Source: a gamma proteobacterium HdN1
GTDB taxonomy: Bacteria > Pseudomonadota > Gammaproteobacteria > Pseudomonadales > Ketobacteraceae
Direction of reading: 5' to 3'
Assembly (NCBI GenBank): GCA_000198515.1
Contig: FP929140.1
Span: 4,500,527 to 4,564,526, forward strand
DNA: 64,000 nt
The number at the start of each line of letters is the position of its first letter. Within the stretch, counting starts at the first letter, position 1. Below are positions 41,743-49,355 of this stretch, in pieces. Position numbers and translations under genes: made by a program. The notes below the pieces were generated by a model. That model searched no databases, had not been told where the DNA came from, and saw nothing but the letters and a program-made list of their open reading frames with translations.

Positions 41743-43023
41743 ATGAAAAAAGTCCTTGCTGTTTCTGTCGCCGCTCTCACCCTCGCAGCCTGCACCAAAA
41801 CAGTGCTCTGGAAGTCTTTTATCGACAACGCCGAGCTGGCTACTGCGCCGCTCGCAATAGACACCGATGCCACGAGCGCAACGTGGCAGCTCTACCCGAC
41901 AGACACAGGACTTTCGCTGCGTAAACTGGACGCAAAAGGCGTAACGCTATGGAGCGCCGAAGTCGCTGGCGACGTCCAAGCCTATACAGGCAAAGCACCC
42001 GAGCTAAAAACCACCAGCACTGGCGCAGTCGTTGCGTACAACACCGGCACCGGAGTTTTTGTAAAATCGTTTGATGCCAACGGCAGTCTTCTTTGGATGA
42101 GCGATATTGGCGAACACACATCCGAAACCGTAGCCGCCATGGTCGTTGGCGCAGACGATAGCGTTAGTCTCACCATTAAAACGACTGGCTCCAAAACCAA
42201 CACGCTTCGCTTGGACACCACCGGCAACGTGGTGTGGGATAAAACCATGCCAACCTGCACATTGATCGGCGCAGCGACTTGCGCACCATCGCTTGCTATC
42301 AATAGCGACGGTTTGCTGGTGCAGGTCAACGCCACTTTGGGCAACGCGGCTACCTATGTGATCGACAGCGCCGGCAACACGGTTTGGTCAAAATTGCGCT
42401 CCACCGGTGTAGGCACCAGCGGCATTAAAGCCGATCCGATCACCTTTACCACAAATGGCATCGTAGTCACCAACGCGTTTGCAACGTGGGAATACGACAT
42501 GAGCGGCAACCAACGCTGGAGCGTAGGCTTTGGTGGCACGGCACCCGTCGCGGTAGACGCCACCGGCAACCTGTTTGTGGCCAATGGCACCAAGATTAAG
42601 AAACTGGATGCCAACGGCGTAGCACTCACCAAGCTCGACAGCGAAGGTGTCGAAGTTGCCGACGAGATCGACCTCGACGGCCAGCTAGCGATCAGCCAAT
42701 TGGAATGGAGCGAAGCCGATCAGCGCCTGATCGTGTTGAGCACCTACAGCAACTCAACCAGCGTAATTATCGGAAAAGTAACGCTTAACGTCGGCACCAG
42801 CTTGTGGTACTTTGACGCAACCGGCAAGAAAATAGCGAAGTATGCTAGCAAGCCGACCGTCATCACCATGGATGCCTGTGCAGCCGTGCCGAACTGCCCT
42901 ATTGACAGCACGGTGTACGGGGATAAGTGGACTCAGTTCTCGACCACCAGCAACAAGATGGTCGTCATGACAGGCAACGTAGAAAACGAATCGCGCTACG
43001 CTGTTTCTTATAAGCTGCGCTAG
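41743..43023 (+). CDS. Lipoprotein with a PQQ-like beta-propeller
   Basis: A protein of 426 residues with lipobox LAAC (Cys17). The mature part is a run of beta-propeller blades with the recurring G-N-x-x-W pattern: SGNVVWDKTM-like NVVWDKTMPTC, AGNTVWSKL, SGNQRWSVGF, ATGNLFVANGTK. Blades of this sort occur in PQQ-dependent enzymes and in BamB, but no catalytic residues are visible. It may be a periplasmic scaffold or sensor. The ATG at 41743 (MKKVLAVSVAAL) is the lipoprotein start; the upstream extension to 41665 is hydrophilic. No operon partner is seen. Confidence 0.82.
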   Translation: MKKVLAVSVAALTLAACTKTVLWKSFIDNAELATAPLAIDTDATSATWQLYPTDTGLSLRKLDAKGVTLWSAEVAGDVQAYTGKAPELKTTSTGAVVAYNTGTGVFVKSFDANGSLLWMSDIGEHTSETVAAMVVGADDSVSLTIKTTGSKTNTLRLDTTGNVVWDKTMPTCTLIGAATCAPSLAINSDGLLVQVNATLGNAATYVIDSAGNTVWSKLRSTGVGTSGIKADPITFTTNGIVVTNAFATWEYDMSGNQRWSVGFGGTAPVAVDATGNLFVANGTKIKKLDANGVALTKLDSEGVEVADEIDLDGQLAISQLEWSEADQRLIVLSTYSNSTSVIIGKVTLNVGTSLWYFDATGKKIAKYASKPTVITMDACAAVPNCPIDSTVYGDKWTQFSTTSNKMVVMTGNVENESRYAVSYKLR

Positions 43024-43047
43024 GCGATATTTCCGCAAGAAACTATA

Positions 43048-43129
43048 CTCCGAACGATTGATCCGTTCGGAGCCCGCTTCGCTCGACAAGGACGTCTATC
43101 TCTCTCCGCCAATGACGAGTTCATTGGCG
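43048..43129. other. Two adjacent perfect hairpins between convergent genes
   Basis: CTCCGAACG (43048-43056) pairs with CGTTCGGAG (43064-43072). CGCCAATGA (43107-43115) pairs with TCATTGGCG (43121-43129) across a five-base loop. Both stems have nine base pairs and no T-tract on either side. They lie between the convergent propeller and NamZ-like genes and may stabilise 3' ends or stop transcription with Rho. Confidence 0.65.
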
Positions 43130-43162
43130 AATCGGCCACTTCTTCGCCAATCGTCAAGCTCA

Positions 43163-44452
43163 TCAGCGATACAGCAAATACGCCTCCGATTGCTCACGCC
43201 AGCTTTTTTCGTCCTTCGCCAAAAACGCCTCCAGATCGCCCAACCTTGCCTGTGCGTCATCCACCCAAGTACGTAGCGTTTCGCAGCCGGTAATCACGTC
43301 AATCGCCAAACGGTCGTAGACATATTCATACGCAAAATCGCGCCACAGCGGGTAATCTGGATAGAGTTGGCGCAGCGCCTTGAACGCCAGCGCTTGCAAG
43401 CGGTAGGGCTTGAATGCTTCCGGGCGGTAGCCGGCGTGATCCACATGAAACTGAATCCCGCTACAAAGCTTGCCTTGGTGCTTGTAGAAGGTGGGTTCAA
43501 AAAAGAAGGGCCGCAGCAAGCATCCACCCATCCACGCAGCAGGCGTGCCGGAAAGCCCAGAAGCCTCATGCAGGCGGTGCATTTCTTTCAAGATCGCTGC
43601 GCCGCTGACATCCGGCGCACCAAACCCCTCTAAGGGCCGCGTCGTACCGCGCCCTTCGGATAAGGTCGTGCCTTCCAACATCACAGTGCCCGCATAACAG
43701 CGTACGCCGGAGAGAGTGGGCAGATTCGGGCTTGGGTTTACCCACGAACGCACCTCTAAGGGCCAACCATAGCCGGGGCTCGTGCTGGCGGAATAGCCTT
43801 CCATCGGAATCACGCGCAAATCCAGCGAGAGCTTCCACTGTTCACGAATCCACAGCGCCATCTCCCCCAAAGTCAGGCCGTGCCGCATGATCACCGGCCC
43901 CATTCCGACAAAGCTTTCATTCCCCGCTCGCAGAATGCTGCCTTCGACCGCACGCCCAGCCGGATTCGGCCGATCCAGCACCCACAGGAATTTTCCTTCC
44001 GCCGCGCAGGCTTCCATCATGTACAGCAAGGTGGTGAGATAAGTGTAAATCCGGCAGCCCACGTCCTGCAGGTCAAACAGAATGCCGTCGCACAAGGAGA
44101 GCTGTTCCGCGGTCGGGCGGCGGTGTTCACCGTACAAGCTAAACACCGGAATTCCATACACAGGATCGAGCTCGTCCTCGCTCTCCACCATGTTGTACTG
44201 CTTATCACCCTTCATGCCATGCTGCGGGCCAAACGCACAGCGCAAGCCATCGCCCAACAGAGCCGCGAGGGCGTCTACAGAGTGCACCATGTCGGCCGTC
44301 ACCGAAGCGGGATGAGCCACAAGTCCAATCCGCTTGCCAGCCAAGAAACGTGCCAATTCCTGCTCAGTTAAAAGACGATCAATACCAAACCGAGGCGTCG
44401 CGGTAGGGGAAGGCAACAAAGCAGAATCCTCAAGGGTGAACGGGGTGGGCAT
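43163..44452 (-). CDS. DUF1343 exo-beta-N-acetylmuramidase (NamZ-like)
   Basis: A protein of 429 residues of the DUF1343 family. NamZ of Bacteroidetes cleaves N-acetylmuramic acid from peptidoglycan ends. Seen here: LVAHPASVTADMVHSVDAL, FGPQHGMKGDKQYNMVES, the IPVFSLYGEHRRPT loop, ILFDLQDVGCRIYTYLTTLLYMMEA, VLDRPNPAGRAVEG and MLEGTTLSEGRGTTRPLE. These cover the family's conserved core, so the enzyme should be active. There is no signal peptide in the chosen frame, so a cytoplasmic recycling role is likely. It overlaps the upstream DOMON-like gene by 23 bases. Confidence 0.9.
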   Translation of the reverse strand: MPTPFTLEDSALLPSPTATPRFGIDRLLTEQELARFLAGKRIGLVAHPASVTADMVHSVDALAALLGDGLRCAFGPQHGMKGDKQYNMVESEDELDPVYGIPVFSLYGEHRRPTAEQLSLCDGILFDLQDVGCRIYTYLTTLLYMMEACAAEGKFLWVLDRPNPAGRAVEGSILRAGNESFVGMGPVIMRHGLTLGEMALWIREQWKLSLDLRVIPMEGYSASTSPGYGWPLEVRSWVNPSPNLPTLSGVRCYAGTVMLEGTTLSEGRGTTRPLEGFGAPDVSGAAILKEMHRLHEASGLSGTPAAWMGGCLLRPFFFEPTFYKHQGKLCSGIQFHVDHAGYRPEAFKPYRLQALAFKALRQLYPDYPLWRDFAYEYVYDRLAIDVITGCETLRTWVDDAQARLGDLEAFLAKDEKSWREQSEAYLLYR

Positions 44453-45089
44453 CGCTAAGCGCGGCAATCGCATCATCAAGTGCGATCACAAAACTTTCCC
44501 GACGATGAAAATCAGGTACAGAACCCGCGTGCTCTAACGCCCAGTAGCTTATGAGCTGCCGTTCAGGTTTCGCTGCCAAATCTGAATGAGGCGCACGTGG
44601 CCATGGGGCCAATACTGCCGTAATGGATACGTCGGAAAGCGCTTCCGCGCCAAAGGTCGGAATCCACCACTCTATCAAAAGCGTAGAGGCTTTCGAAGCA
44701 GCGGAATCCACGGAATTGAATTGCCATTGCTGGCGAAGCAACTCAGGCGGGCGTGACAGCGCAACCGCGGTCATCTGTGTACGATAGCCATCAAACCGAT
44801 AGAGCGCCCAATCCCCTTCTGGGCTAGCGTTGAACTCATAGTAGGCAGTCTGGCCACGCACGCCAAAAAAGGCTTCAAGACAAGTTTGCTTCCATAGCTC
44901 GTCGCGGCGCTGCCCACCGATCGGCATCGAGTGCTCGGAAAGCGCAGGCAGACAGGCGGCGACTCCCTCTCCCGCAAGACGGAATGACAAGTAAAACCCA
45001 TCGGCAGACGGGGTGAGGGCGGCGTCAATCGTGACTTCCGCCCACTCCCTCGGTAAGGAATGAAACGCCTTAAGCGGCCGCCAGTTCAA
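44430..45089 (-). CDS. DOMON-like domain protein
   Basis: A protein of 219 residues with a beta-rich core like the DOMON/MurB-associated type: YLSFRLAGEGVAACLPALSE, then the conserved GQRRDELWKQTCLEAFFG, YYEFNASPEGDWALYRFDGY and the ISYWALEHAGSVPDFHRRES end. DOMON-like domains bind sugar or haem. The start is TTG 45087-45089, with a GGGGGG site five bases upstream; no ATG fits. It overlaps the NamZ-like gene downstream and likely supports the same cell-wall recycling task, which is inference. Confidence 0.78.
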   Translation of the reverse strand: MNWRPLKAFHSLPREWAEVTIDAALTPSADGFYLSFRLAGEGVAACLPALSEHSMPIGGQRRDELWKQTCLEAFFGVRGQTAYYEFNASPEGDWALYRFDGYRTQMTAVALSRPPELLRQQWQFNSVDSAASKASTLLIEWWIPTFGAEALSDVSITAVLAPWPRAPHSDLAAKPERQLISYWALEHAGSVPDFHRRESFVIALDDAIAALSDAHPVHP

Positions 45090-45103
45090 GCTTACCCCCC
45101 TTG

Positions 45104-45502
45104 CTAGTTCTTTTTCTTTTTGCGCTCCGGCGGCAAGTGGCGCGCCACGCCCATGAACCACATCAGCACGGAAGCATCCCCGCGCACGGAAATGTCCTGC
45201 TTTTGCATGCCGGTCATAAAGAGCATGGGATTCTTACCCGACCCCAGCAGCACCATCATGGCATACTCCGCATCTTTGAATTCGACGCTGGCGGAAGGCT
45301 TTTCGTGAGCACCACCGCTTGGATACACGCGCTCGTTCTTCACCGTGTAGTGGCGAACGATTCCGCCATCACGGGTTTGCAGCTGCAATACCAAGTCTTT
45401 GTTCACCAACAATTGGCGGAATTTTTCGCTCCGCCACGCCAGCCACGCCATGCGTAGCCCCAGCACCCATAAAAGTAACCAGAATTTAATCTTTGGCCCC
45501 AT
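45104..45502 (-). CDS. Small membrane-anchored SCP2-like protein
   Basis: A protein of 132 residues. An N-terminal helix (IKFWLLLWVLGLRMAWLAW) anchors it in the membrane. The rest (ASVEFKDAEYAMMVLLGSGK, ISVRGDASVLMWFMGVARHL) fits an SCP2/sterol-transfer-like small fold, and the end is a Lys run. The function is unknown. AAGGG precedes the ATG at 45502. It lies 14 bases before the DOMON-like gene, so the three - strand genes 45104, 44430 and 43163 form one operon. Confidence 0.7.
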   Translation of the reverse strand: MGPKIKFWLLLWVLGLRMAWLAWRSEKFRQLLVNKDLVLQLQTRDGGIVRHYTVKNERVYPSGGAHEKPSASVEFKDAEYAMMVLLGSGKNPMLFMTGMQKQDISVRGDASVLMWFMGVARHLPPERKKKKN

Positions 45503-45830
45503 TGGATTCCCTTATCATCGGCGCACCGCATCCTTCAATGCTTGGCTCGCCCTAAAATGTACACGATTGCTGGTCGGTATGGACACGGCGCGTCCGTTTG
45601 CAAATTGCATCCGACGCGCGCTTTGCACCGCAAACGGCGAAAGCACCAAAACCTGCCAGCACGACCGGCTTCCCACGGCTCAGGGGGCAAGAGTCACCTC
45701 ATCCAGAATCGCGTTAAGCACTTCCTTGGCTGGTTTTCTACTGATTTTTAATTGTTATGCCAGCGCGTCTCAAGCTCGGTTTTCATCGTTCTTGTTCTTA
45801 ACCGGCGATTGAGCGCGCCATTCTACCGAT
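45503..45830. other. Gap without a recognised gene
   Basis: The sequence holds some open frames on the + strand, but they lack ribosome-binding sites, conserved motifs and the codon bias of the neighbours. Nothing else seen apart from the presumed promoter of the SCP2-like gene next to 45502. Confidence 0.5.
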
Positions 45831-45837
45831 TTTCTGC

Positions 45838-45890
45838 CAAAAAAAAACAGCAACAAAGTATCGCCGCGCAAATGCGCGGCGATACTTTGT
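45838..45890 (-). terminator. Strong intrinsic terminator after the rubredoxin gene
   Basis: ACAAAGTATCGCCGCGCA (45853-45870) pairs perfectly over 18 bases with its complement at 45873-45890. On the - strand the stem is followed by TTGCTG and nine T (45840-45847 region). It lies 56 bases after the rubredoxin stop. Confidence 0.9.
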
Positions 45891-45945
45891 AAAAGCAATG
45901 TAAGCAACTAGTGAGGCAGAGCTCAGAGCGACGGGTTGCGCAAAA

Positions 45946-46110
45946 TTAGATCTGTACCATTTCAAAATCGTCTTTACCTACGCCGCAATCCGGGCAAACC
46001 CAGTCTGCTGGCACGTCTTCCCACTTGGTGCCGGGTGGAATGCCTTCTTCCGGTAGACCTTTGGCCTCGTCATAGATAAAACCACAAACGATACATTCCC
46101 ACTTATTCAT
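45946..46110 (-). CDS. Rubredoxin
   Basis: A single-iron electron carrier of 54 residues. Both CxxC pairs are present, CIVC (residues 6-9) and CPDC (39-42), with the standard [14 protein letters not shown] and the aromatic Trp4 and Tyr13. It is the minimal rubredoxin type of Pseudomonas alkane hydroxylases and many anaerobes. The ATG is at 46108-46110 and the TAA at 45946-45948. It lies alone, with its own terminator, and has no alkane hydroxylase or rubredoxin reductase beside it. Its redox partner is unknown. Confidence 0.97.
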   Translation of the reverse strand: MNKWECIVCGFIYDEAKGLPEEGIPPGTKWEDVPADWVCPDCGVGKDDFEMVQI

Positions 46111-46440
46111 GAATACACCTTGAAAAACACAGTTTGAAAACGTCCGAGGAAGTCGACTACATTGAACGATGTGGTTGGCCGCTACAATTTAACAATGTTG
46201 CACGTTAAAAATATTGCGTTGCGCGACCCAACACTAGCTCAAAAGAACCGCTCAAGACGACAGCGAGTGCCGTGTTACCGCTGCGAATTGCTATGAAACA
46301 CAACACGCCGCGAGAACGGCAACGAAAGATTAGCAACATCGTCGCCATCGGTCACTGATACGTTAATGCAAATTGCCACCTCTGCCAACAGAAATAACCC
46401 CTAAGAGGCATGGCAAACCGTGGATTCGCAGCGAGGCAAA
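46111..46440. other. Divergent regulatory gap
   Basis: 330 bases between the rubredoxin gene and the next + strand gene. It is more AT-rich near 46180-46210. No ORF with a convincing start and no repeat or RNA gene is seen. Confidence 0.45.
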
Positions 46441-47049
46441 ATGAAACTCTTCATTCGACTGATGATGTTCGTGGTGGTGCTTGCACTGGCGGGGCCATTT
46501 TTTCTGAAGGGGCCGAATGGTAAACCGCTGTTTACACTGCCGTCGCTCAATCTCAACGACTGGAACCCCATGAAGTTACTGAATCGCGAGGCTGGGGCTC
46601 AAACGCCAATGAACAACGAGCAGGTGGGCGGCACGATTCAGTGGGCCAAGGAAGACGTTGCACGCAAAGGCTTTATTCCAGAACCAACGCGCCAGTACCA
46701 CAAGCAGCCCAACGTTTACTACCGCTACAAGGGCGCGGAGGGTAGCTGGGAGTTTTCCGATCTACCAAAACGAGGAGTAGTCAATTACGCCGCCACTGTA
46801 GATCCAAATGCCAATATATTGCAGTCGCTCCCAAAGGCGAAAGCGCCTGCTCAAGCGACAAACGAGCTCGTTACCCATCAAGGGGATGGAAAAGCAAAAC
46901 CGAACCGATTGACCCAAACGGCACCCGACAACCAAGCGTCTACACCACTCCCAGGCACACTCTCACCCGCCGGAGTCTCCGACTTGATCAAGCAGGCACA
47001 AGGCGTCGTTCAGCAAAGCAAAGAGCGTGAGAAAGCGCTGGCGCAGTAA
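46441..47049 (+). CDS. Membrane-anchored hypothetical protein, DUF4124-like
   Basis: A protein of 202 residues. Residues 1-22 (KLFIRLMMFVVVLALAGPFF) form a signal anchor. The central YYRYKGAEGSWEFSDLPKRG is of the DUF4124 kind, a small domain of unknown function at the bacterial cell surface. The tail is polar with a coiled end (IKQAQGVVQQSKEREKALAQ). GAGG lies six bases before the ATG at 46441. The next gene begins 213 bases later, so no operon partner is clear. Confidence 0.7.
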   Translation: MKLFIRLMMFVVVLALAGPFFLKGPNGKPLFTLPSLNLNDWNPMKLLNREAGAQTPMNNEQVGGTIQWAKEDVARKGFIPEPTRQYHKQPNVYYRYKGAEGSWEFSDLPKRGVVNYAATVDPNANILQSLPKAKAPAQATNELVTHQGDGKAKPNRLTQTAPDNQASTPLPGTLSPAGVSDLIKQAQGVVQQSKEREKALAQ

Positions 47050-47262
47050 GACGACCCTATTCAAAACCCCGCCGCTAATCGACGCGCATCTCGGCCAAAT
47101 GCCGCTCTTTCCTACACACGACATACGCAAAAGGATACATCGTGTTATCCCCCCCTTGGGCGGTAGGCAGCCCTGACCACGCGGTTTATCCTGAACGTTC
47201 CGCGCACGCTCCACGCGTACGCGATATTCTGCCGTTTGGCGACTTGGATAAGGAGATTTTGC

Positions 47263-48651
47263 ATGCGTGACGTGTACGTAGTCGGGGCGCATACCCTGAA
47301 GTTCGGGAAATACGCCCATAAGAGCATCAAAGACTTAACCGCTGAAACCTTTCGGGGTGTGCTGGCGGATGCGGGCATTGATCAACAGCAACTGCAGTCT
47401 GCGTGGTTTGCGAATGCTGCATGGGGCCTGCAAGGTTATCAGCACTGCATTCGCGGCCAAGTTGCATTGCGCCCACTAGGGATTGACGCCATTCCGATCA
47501 CCAACGTTGAAAACGCCTGCGCAGGCGGTAGCACTGCATTTCACGGCGCGTGGAAGGACATCGCCGGTGGTTTCTGTGATGTTTCTCTGGCCATTGGCGC
47601 GGAAAAAATCTTTCAGCCCAACCGCTTCGCGGTATTCGCAAGCTTTTTAGCCGGTACCGACGTTGCCGAAGCCCTCAATGAAGCCAAACGCATCCAAGCG
47701 ACGCTTCCGCCTGCCGCAAAAGAAGCTTTGCCAACGGCAACCACCGCCAGCGCCGGTAAAACCAAGAAGCGAGCGCGCAAAACCTTACGCGATCGCCTGC
47801 GCGATTTGCGCGACCAAGCCGTAGTGGGCGTAGAGCTAGGGGAGGCATTGGGCTACAACACCGTGCGCCAACTGGCGGCCTTCGGCAGTGGCGACCACTC
47901 CCCCTTTATGGATATCTACGGCTTCGCTGCGCGGGAACACATGCGCAAGTACGGCAGCACACCAGAGCAGCTAGCGATCATCGCATCCAAAAACCATTGG
48001 CATTCCAGCTTTAATCCCAATGCTCAATACCAGTTTGAGGTTTCCGTAGAGTCCGTTCTTAATGATCGCCCAGTAGCATGGCCACTCACTCGCGCCATGT
48101 GCGCACCGATTGGCGATGGTGCTGCCTCTGCGATCTTAATGAGCGGGGACATGGTCAAGAAACTCGGGCTAGAGGAGCGCGCTGTAAAAGTACGTGCGTC
48201 GATCTTAGGTTCTGGCCGTGCCCGTGGCGATGACGAGGCGGATATTGGCCAACGGCTATCCAAAATCGCCTATGAGCAGGCAGGCGTAAGCCCACAGGAC
48301 TTGAGCTGCGTAGAGCTGCACGATGCAACCGCTTATGGCGAACTTCATCAGACCGAAGCCTTGGGGCTGTTTGCAAAAGGGGAAGGCGGCGCGGCGGCAG
48401 AGCGCGGGGATACCAAGCTGGGCGGCAAAATACCGGTGAACACCTCCGGCGGTCTACTTTCGCGTGGTCATCCCATCGGCGCATCGGGCCTCGCTCAGAT
48501 CCATGAACTGGTCACCCAGCTGCGCGGTGAAGCCGGCAAACGCCAAGTCGCGGGCGCACGCTTGGGCTTAGCAGAAAACGGCGGCGGCGCACTCGGCCAA
48601 GAAGAAGCTGCGATGTGTATCCATATACTGGAAGGCCGGCAACCTGCGTAA
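47263..48651 (+). CDS. Thiolase family protein, SCPx type
   Basis: A protein of 462 residues of the thiolase superfamily, close to sterol-carrier-protein-x/lipid-transfer thiolases. The reactive Cys86 lies in NVENACAGGS. The later catalytic elements are the His of CVELHDATAYGE, SRGHPIGASGLAQ and the C-terminal ENGGGALGQEEAAMCIHIL. An insertion at about 160-190 is rich in Lys and Arg (KTKKRARKTLRDRLRDLRD), which is unusual for the family. It probably cleaves or forms beta-ketoacyl-CoA in side-chain or fatty acid degradation. AAGGAG precedes the ATG at 47263. Confidence 0.88.
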   Translation: MRDVYVVGAHTLKFGKYAHKSIKDLTAETFRGVLADAGIDQQQLQSAWFANAAWGLQGYQHCIRGQVALRPLGIDAIPITNVENACAGGSTAFHGAWKDIAGGFCDVSLAIGAEKIFQPNRFAVFASFLAGTDVAEALNEAKRIQATLPPAAKEALPTATTASAGKTKKRARKTLRDRLRDLRDQAVVGVELGEALGYNTVRQLAAFGSGDHSPFMDIYGFAAREHMRKYGSTPEQLAIIASKNHWHSSFNPNAQYQFEVSVESVLNDRPVAWPLTRAMCAPIGDGAASAILMSGDMVKKLGLEERAVKVRASILGSGRARGDDEADIGQRLSKIAYEQAGVSPQDLSCVELHDATAYGELHQTEALGLFAKGEGGAAAERGDTKLGGKIPVNTSGGLLSRGHPIGASGLAQIHELVTQLRGEAGKRQVAGARLGLAENGGGALGQEEAAMCIHILEGRQPA

Positions 48652-48750
48652 GCGATTGGCCAGAAGGATTTAGAACCATTCCTCTCAGGCCATAAGAATC
48701 AGGCGCACGAAACCACTGCGCCTGATCTGTTTGAAAAAATGAGTTGCAGA

Positions 48751-48780
48751 TTGCGTCTAATTGCGTCTAATTGCGTCTAA
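48751..48780. repeat. Triplicated decamer at the end of the flgP-like gene
   Basis: TTGCGTCTAA is repeated three times head to tail (48751-48760, 48761-48770, 48771-48780). On the - strand each copy gives TAG, in three different frames. The last copy contains the stop of the flgP-like gene (48777-48779). Confidence 0.9.
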
Positions 48781-49280
48781 AGGCTAGGGGACGTAGACGC
48801 ACCTGTTCCACGCTCCCCGTTATAGGAATAGTCCCCACCGTACGGGAAAATCGTCTTGCTGTGGTTACGCCGCGAATCCATCAAGGATTCAAAAAAATAC
48901 TCGGTAAGCTGTAGGCTTACAATGGTTTCATAACGCCCATCAGGAAGCTTGGTTTGCGACATCACGCGGGCGCCGCGCAAATATGCATTTACGGAAAGCC
49001 TCACCGCGTCGGACGATCCCATCAAGGTATCCACCGATGTGGTGCCAAATACGTTTACACCTTTTACCCGCTCCACCAAATTGCGATACGCATCCACACG
49101 AGAGGCTCGCAATCCCATTAAATCGCGCTGTGCAGTGTCGCGAAACCGCGCATCTGCGGTGCCATATCCCGACACCATCAATAGCTCGTTTTTACGAGAT
49201 ACCTTCTCAAGGCCATGGCAGCCCGCCAGCAAAAGGATCATCGGAACCATCAGTAAAAACCGCCAGCTGCTGTTACGCAT
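48777..49280 (-). CDS. FlgP-like LPP20 family lipoprotein
   Basis: A lipoprotein of 167 residues with lipobox LAGC (Cys21). It has the LPP20 pattern: SGYGTADARFRDTAQRDLMG, RASRVDAYRNLVERVKGVNV and VMSQTKLPDGRYETIVSLQL. FlgP is an outer-membrane lipoprotein that supports the sheathed or polar flagellum in Vibrio and relatives. The adjacent flgT-like gene upstream, 75 bases away, makes this pair the likely equivalent of flgT-flgP. No other flagellar gene is in the window, so a different surface role is possible. Confidence 0.78.
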   Translation of the reverse strand: MRNSSWRFLLMVPMILLLAGCHGLEKVSRKNELLMVSGYGTADARFRDTAQRDLMGLRASRVDAYRNLVERVKGVNVFGTTSVDTLMGSSDAVRLSVNAYLRGARVMSQTKLPDGRYETIVSLQLTEYFFESLMDSRRNHSKTIFPYGGDYSYNGERGTGASTSPSL

Positions 49281-49355
49281 CGGCTTTTAACTCCTCAAAC
49301 CAAGCACACAAAACTCATCCCCTCGCTGTAGGATTCGGCAGACACTGAATTTTCT

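Noticed and set aside
45399-45812. Open frame of 137 codons on the + strand
   Set aside because: It overlaps the start of the SCP2-like gene, lacks a start site and has an irregular composition.
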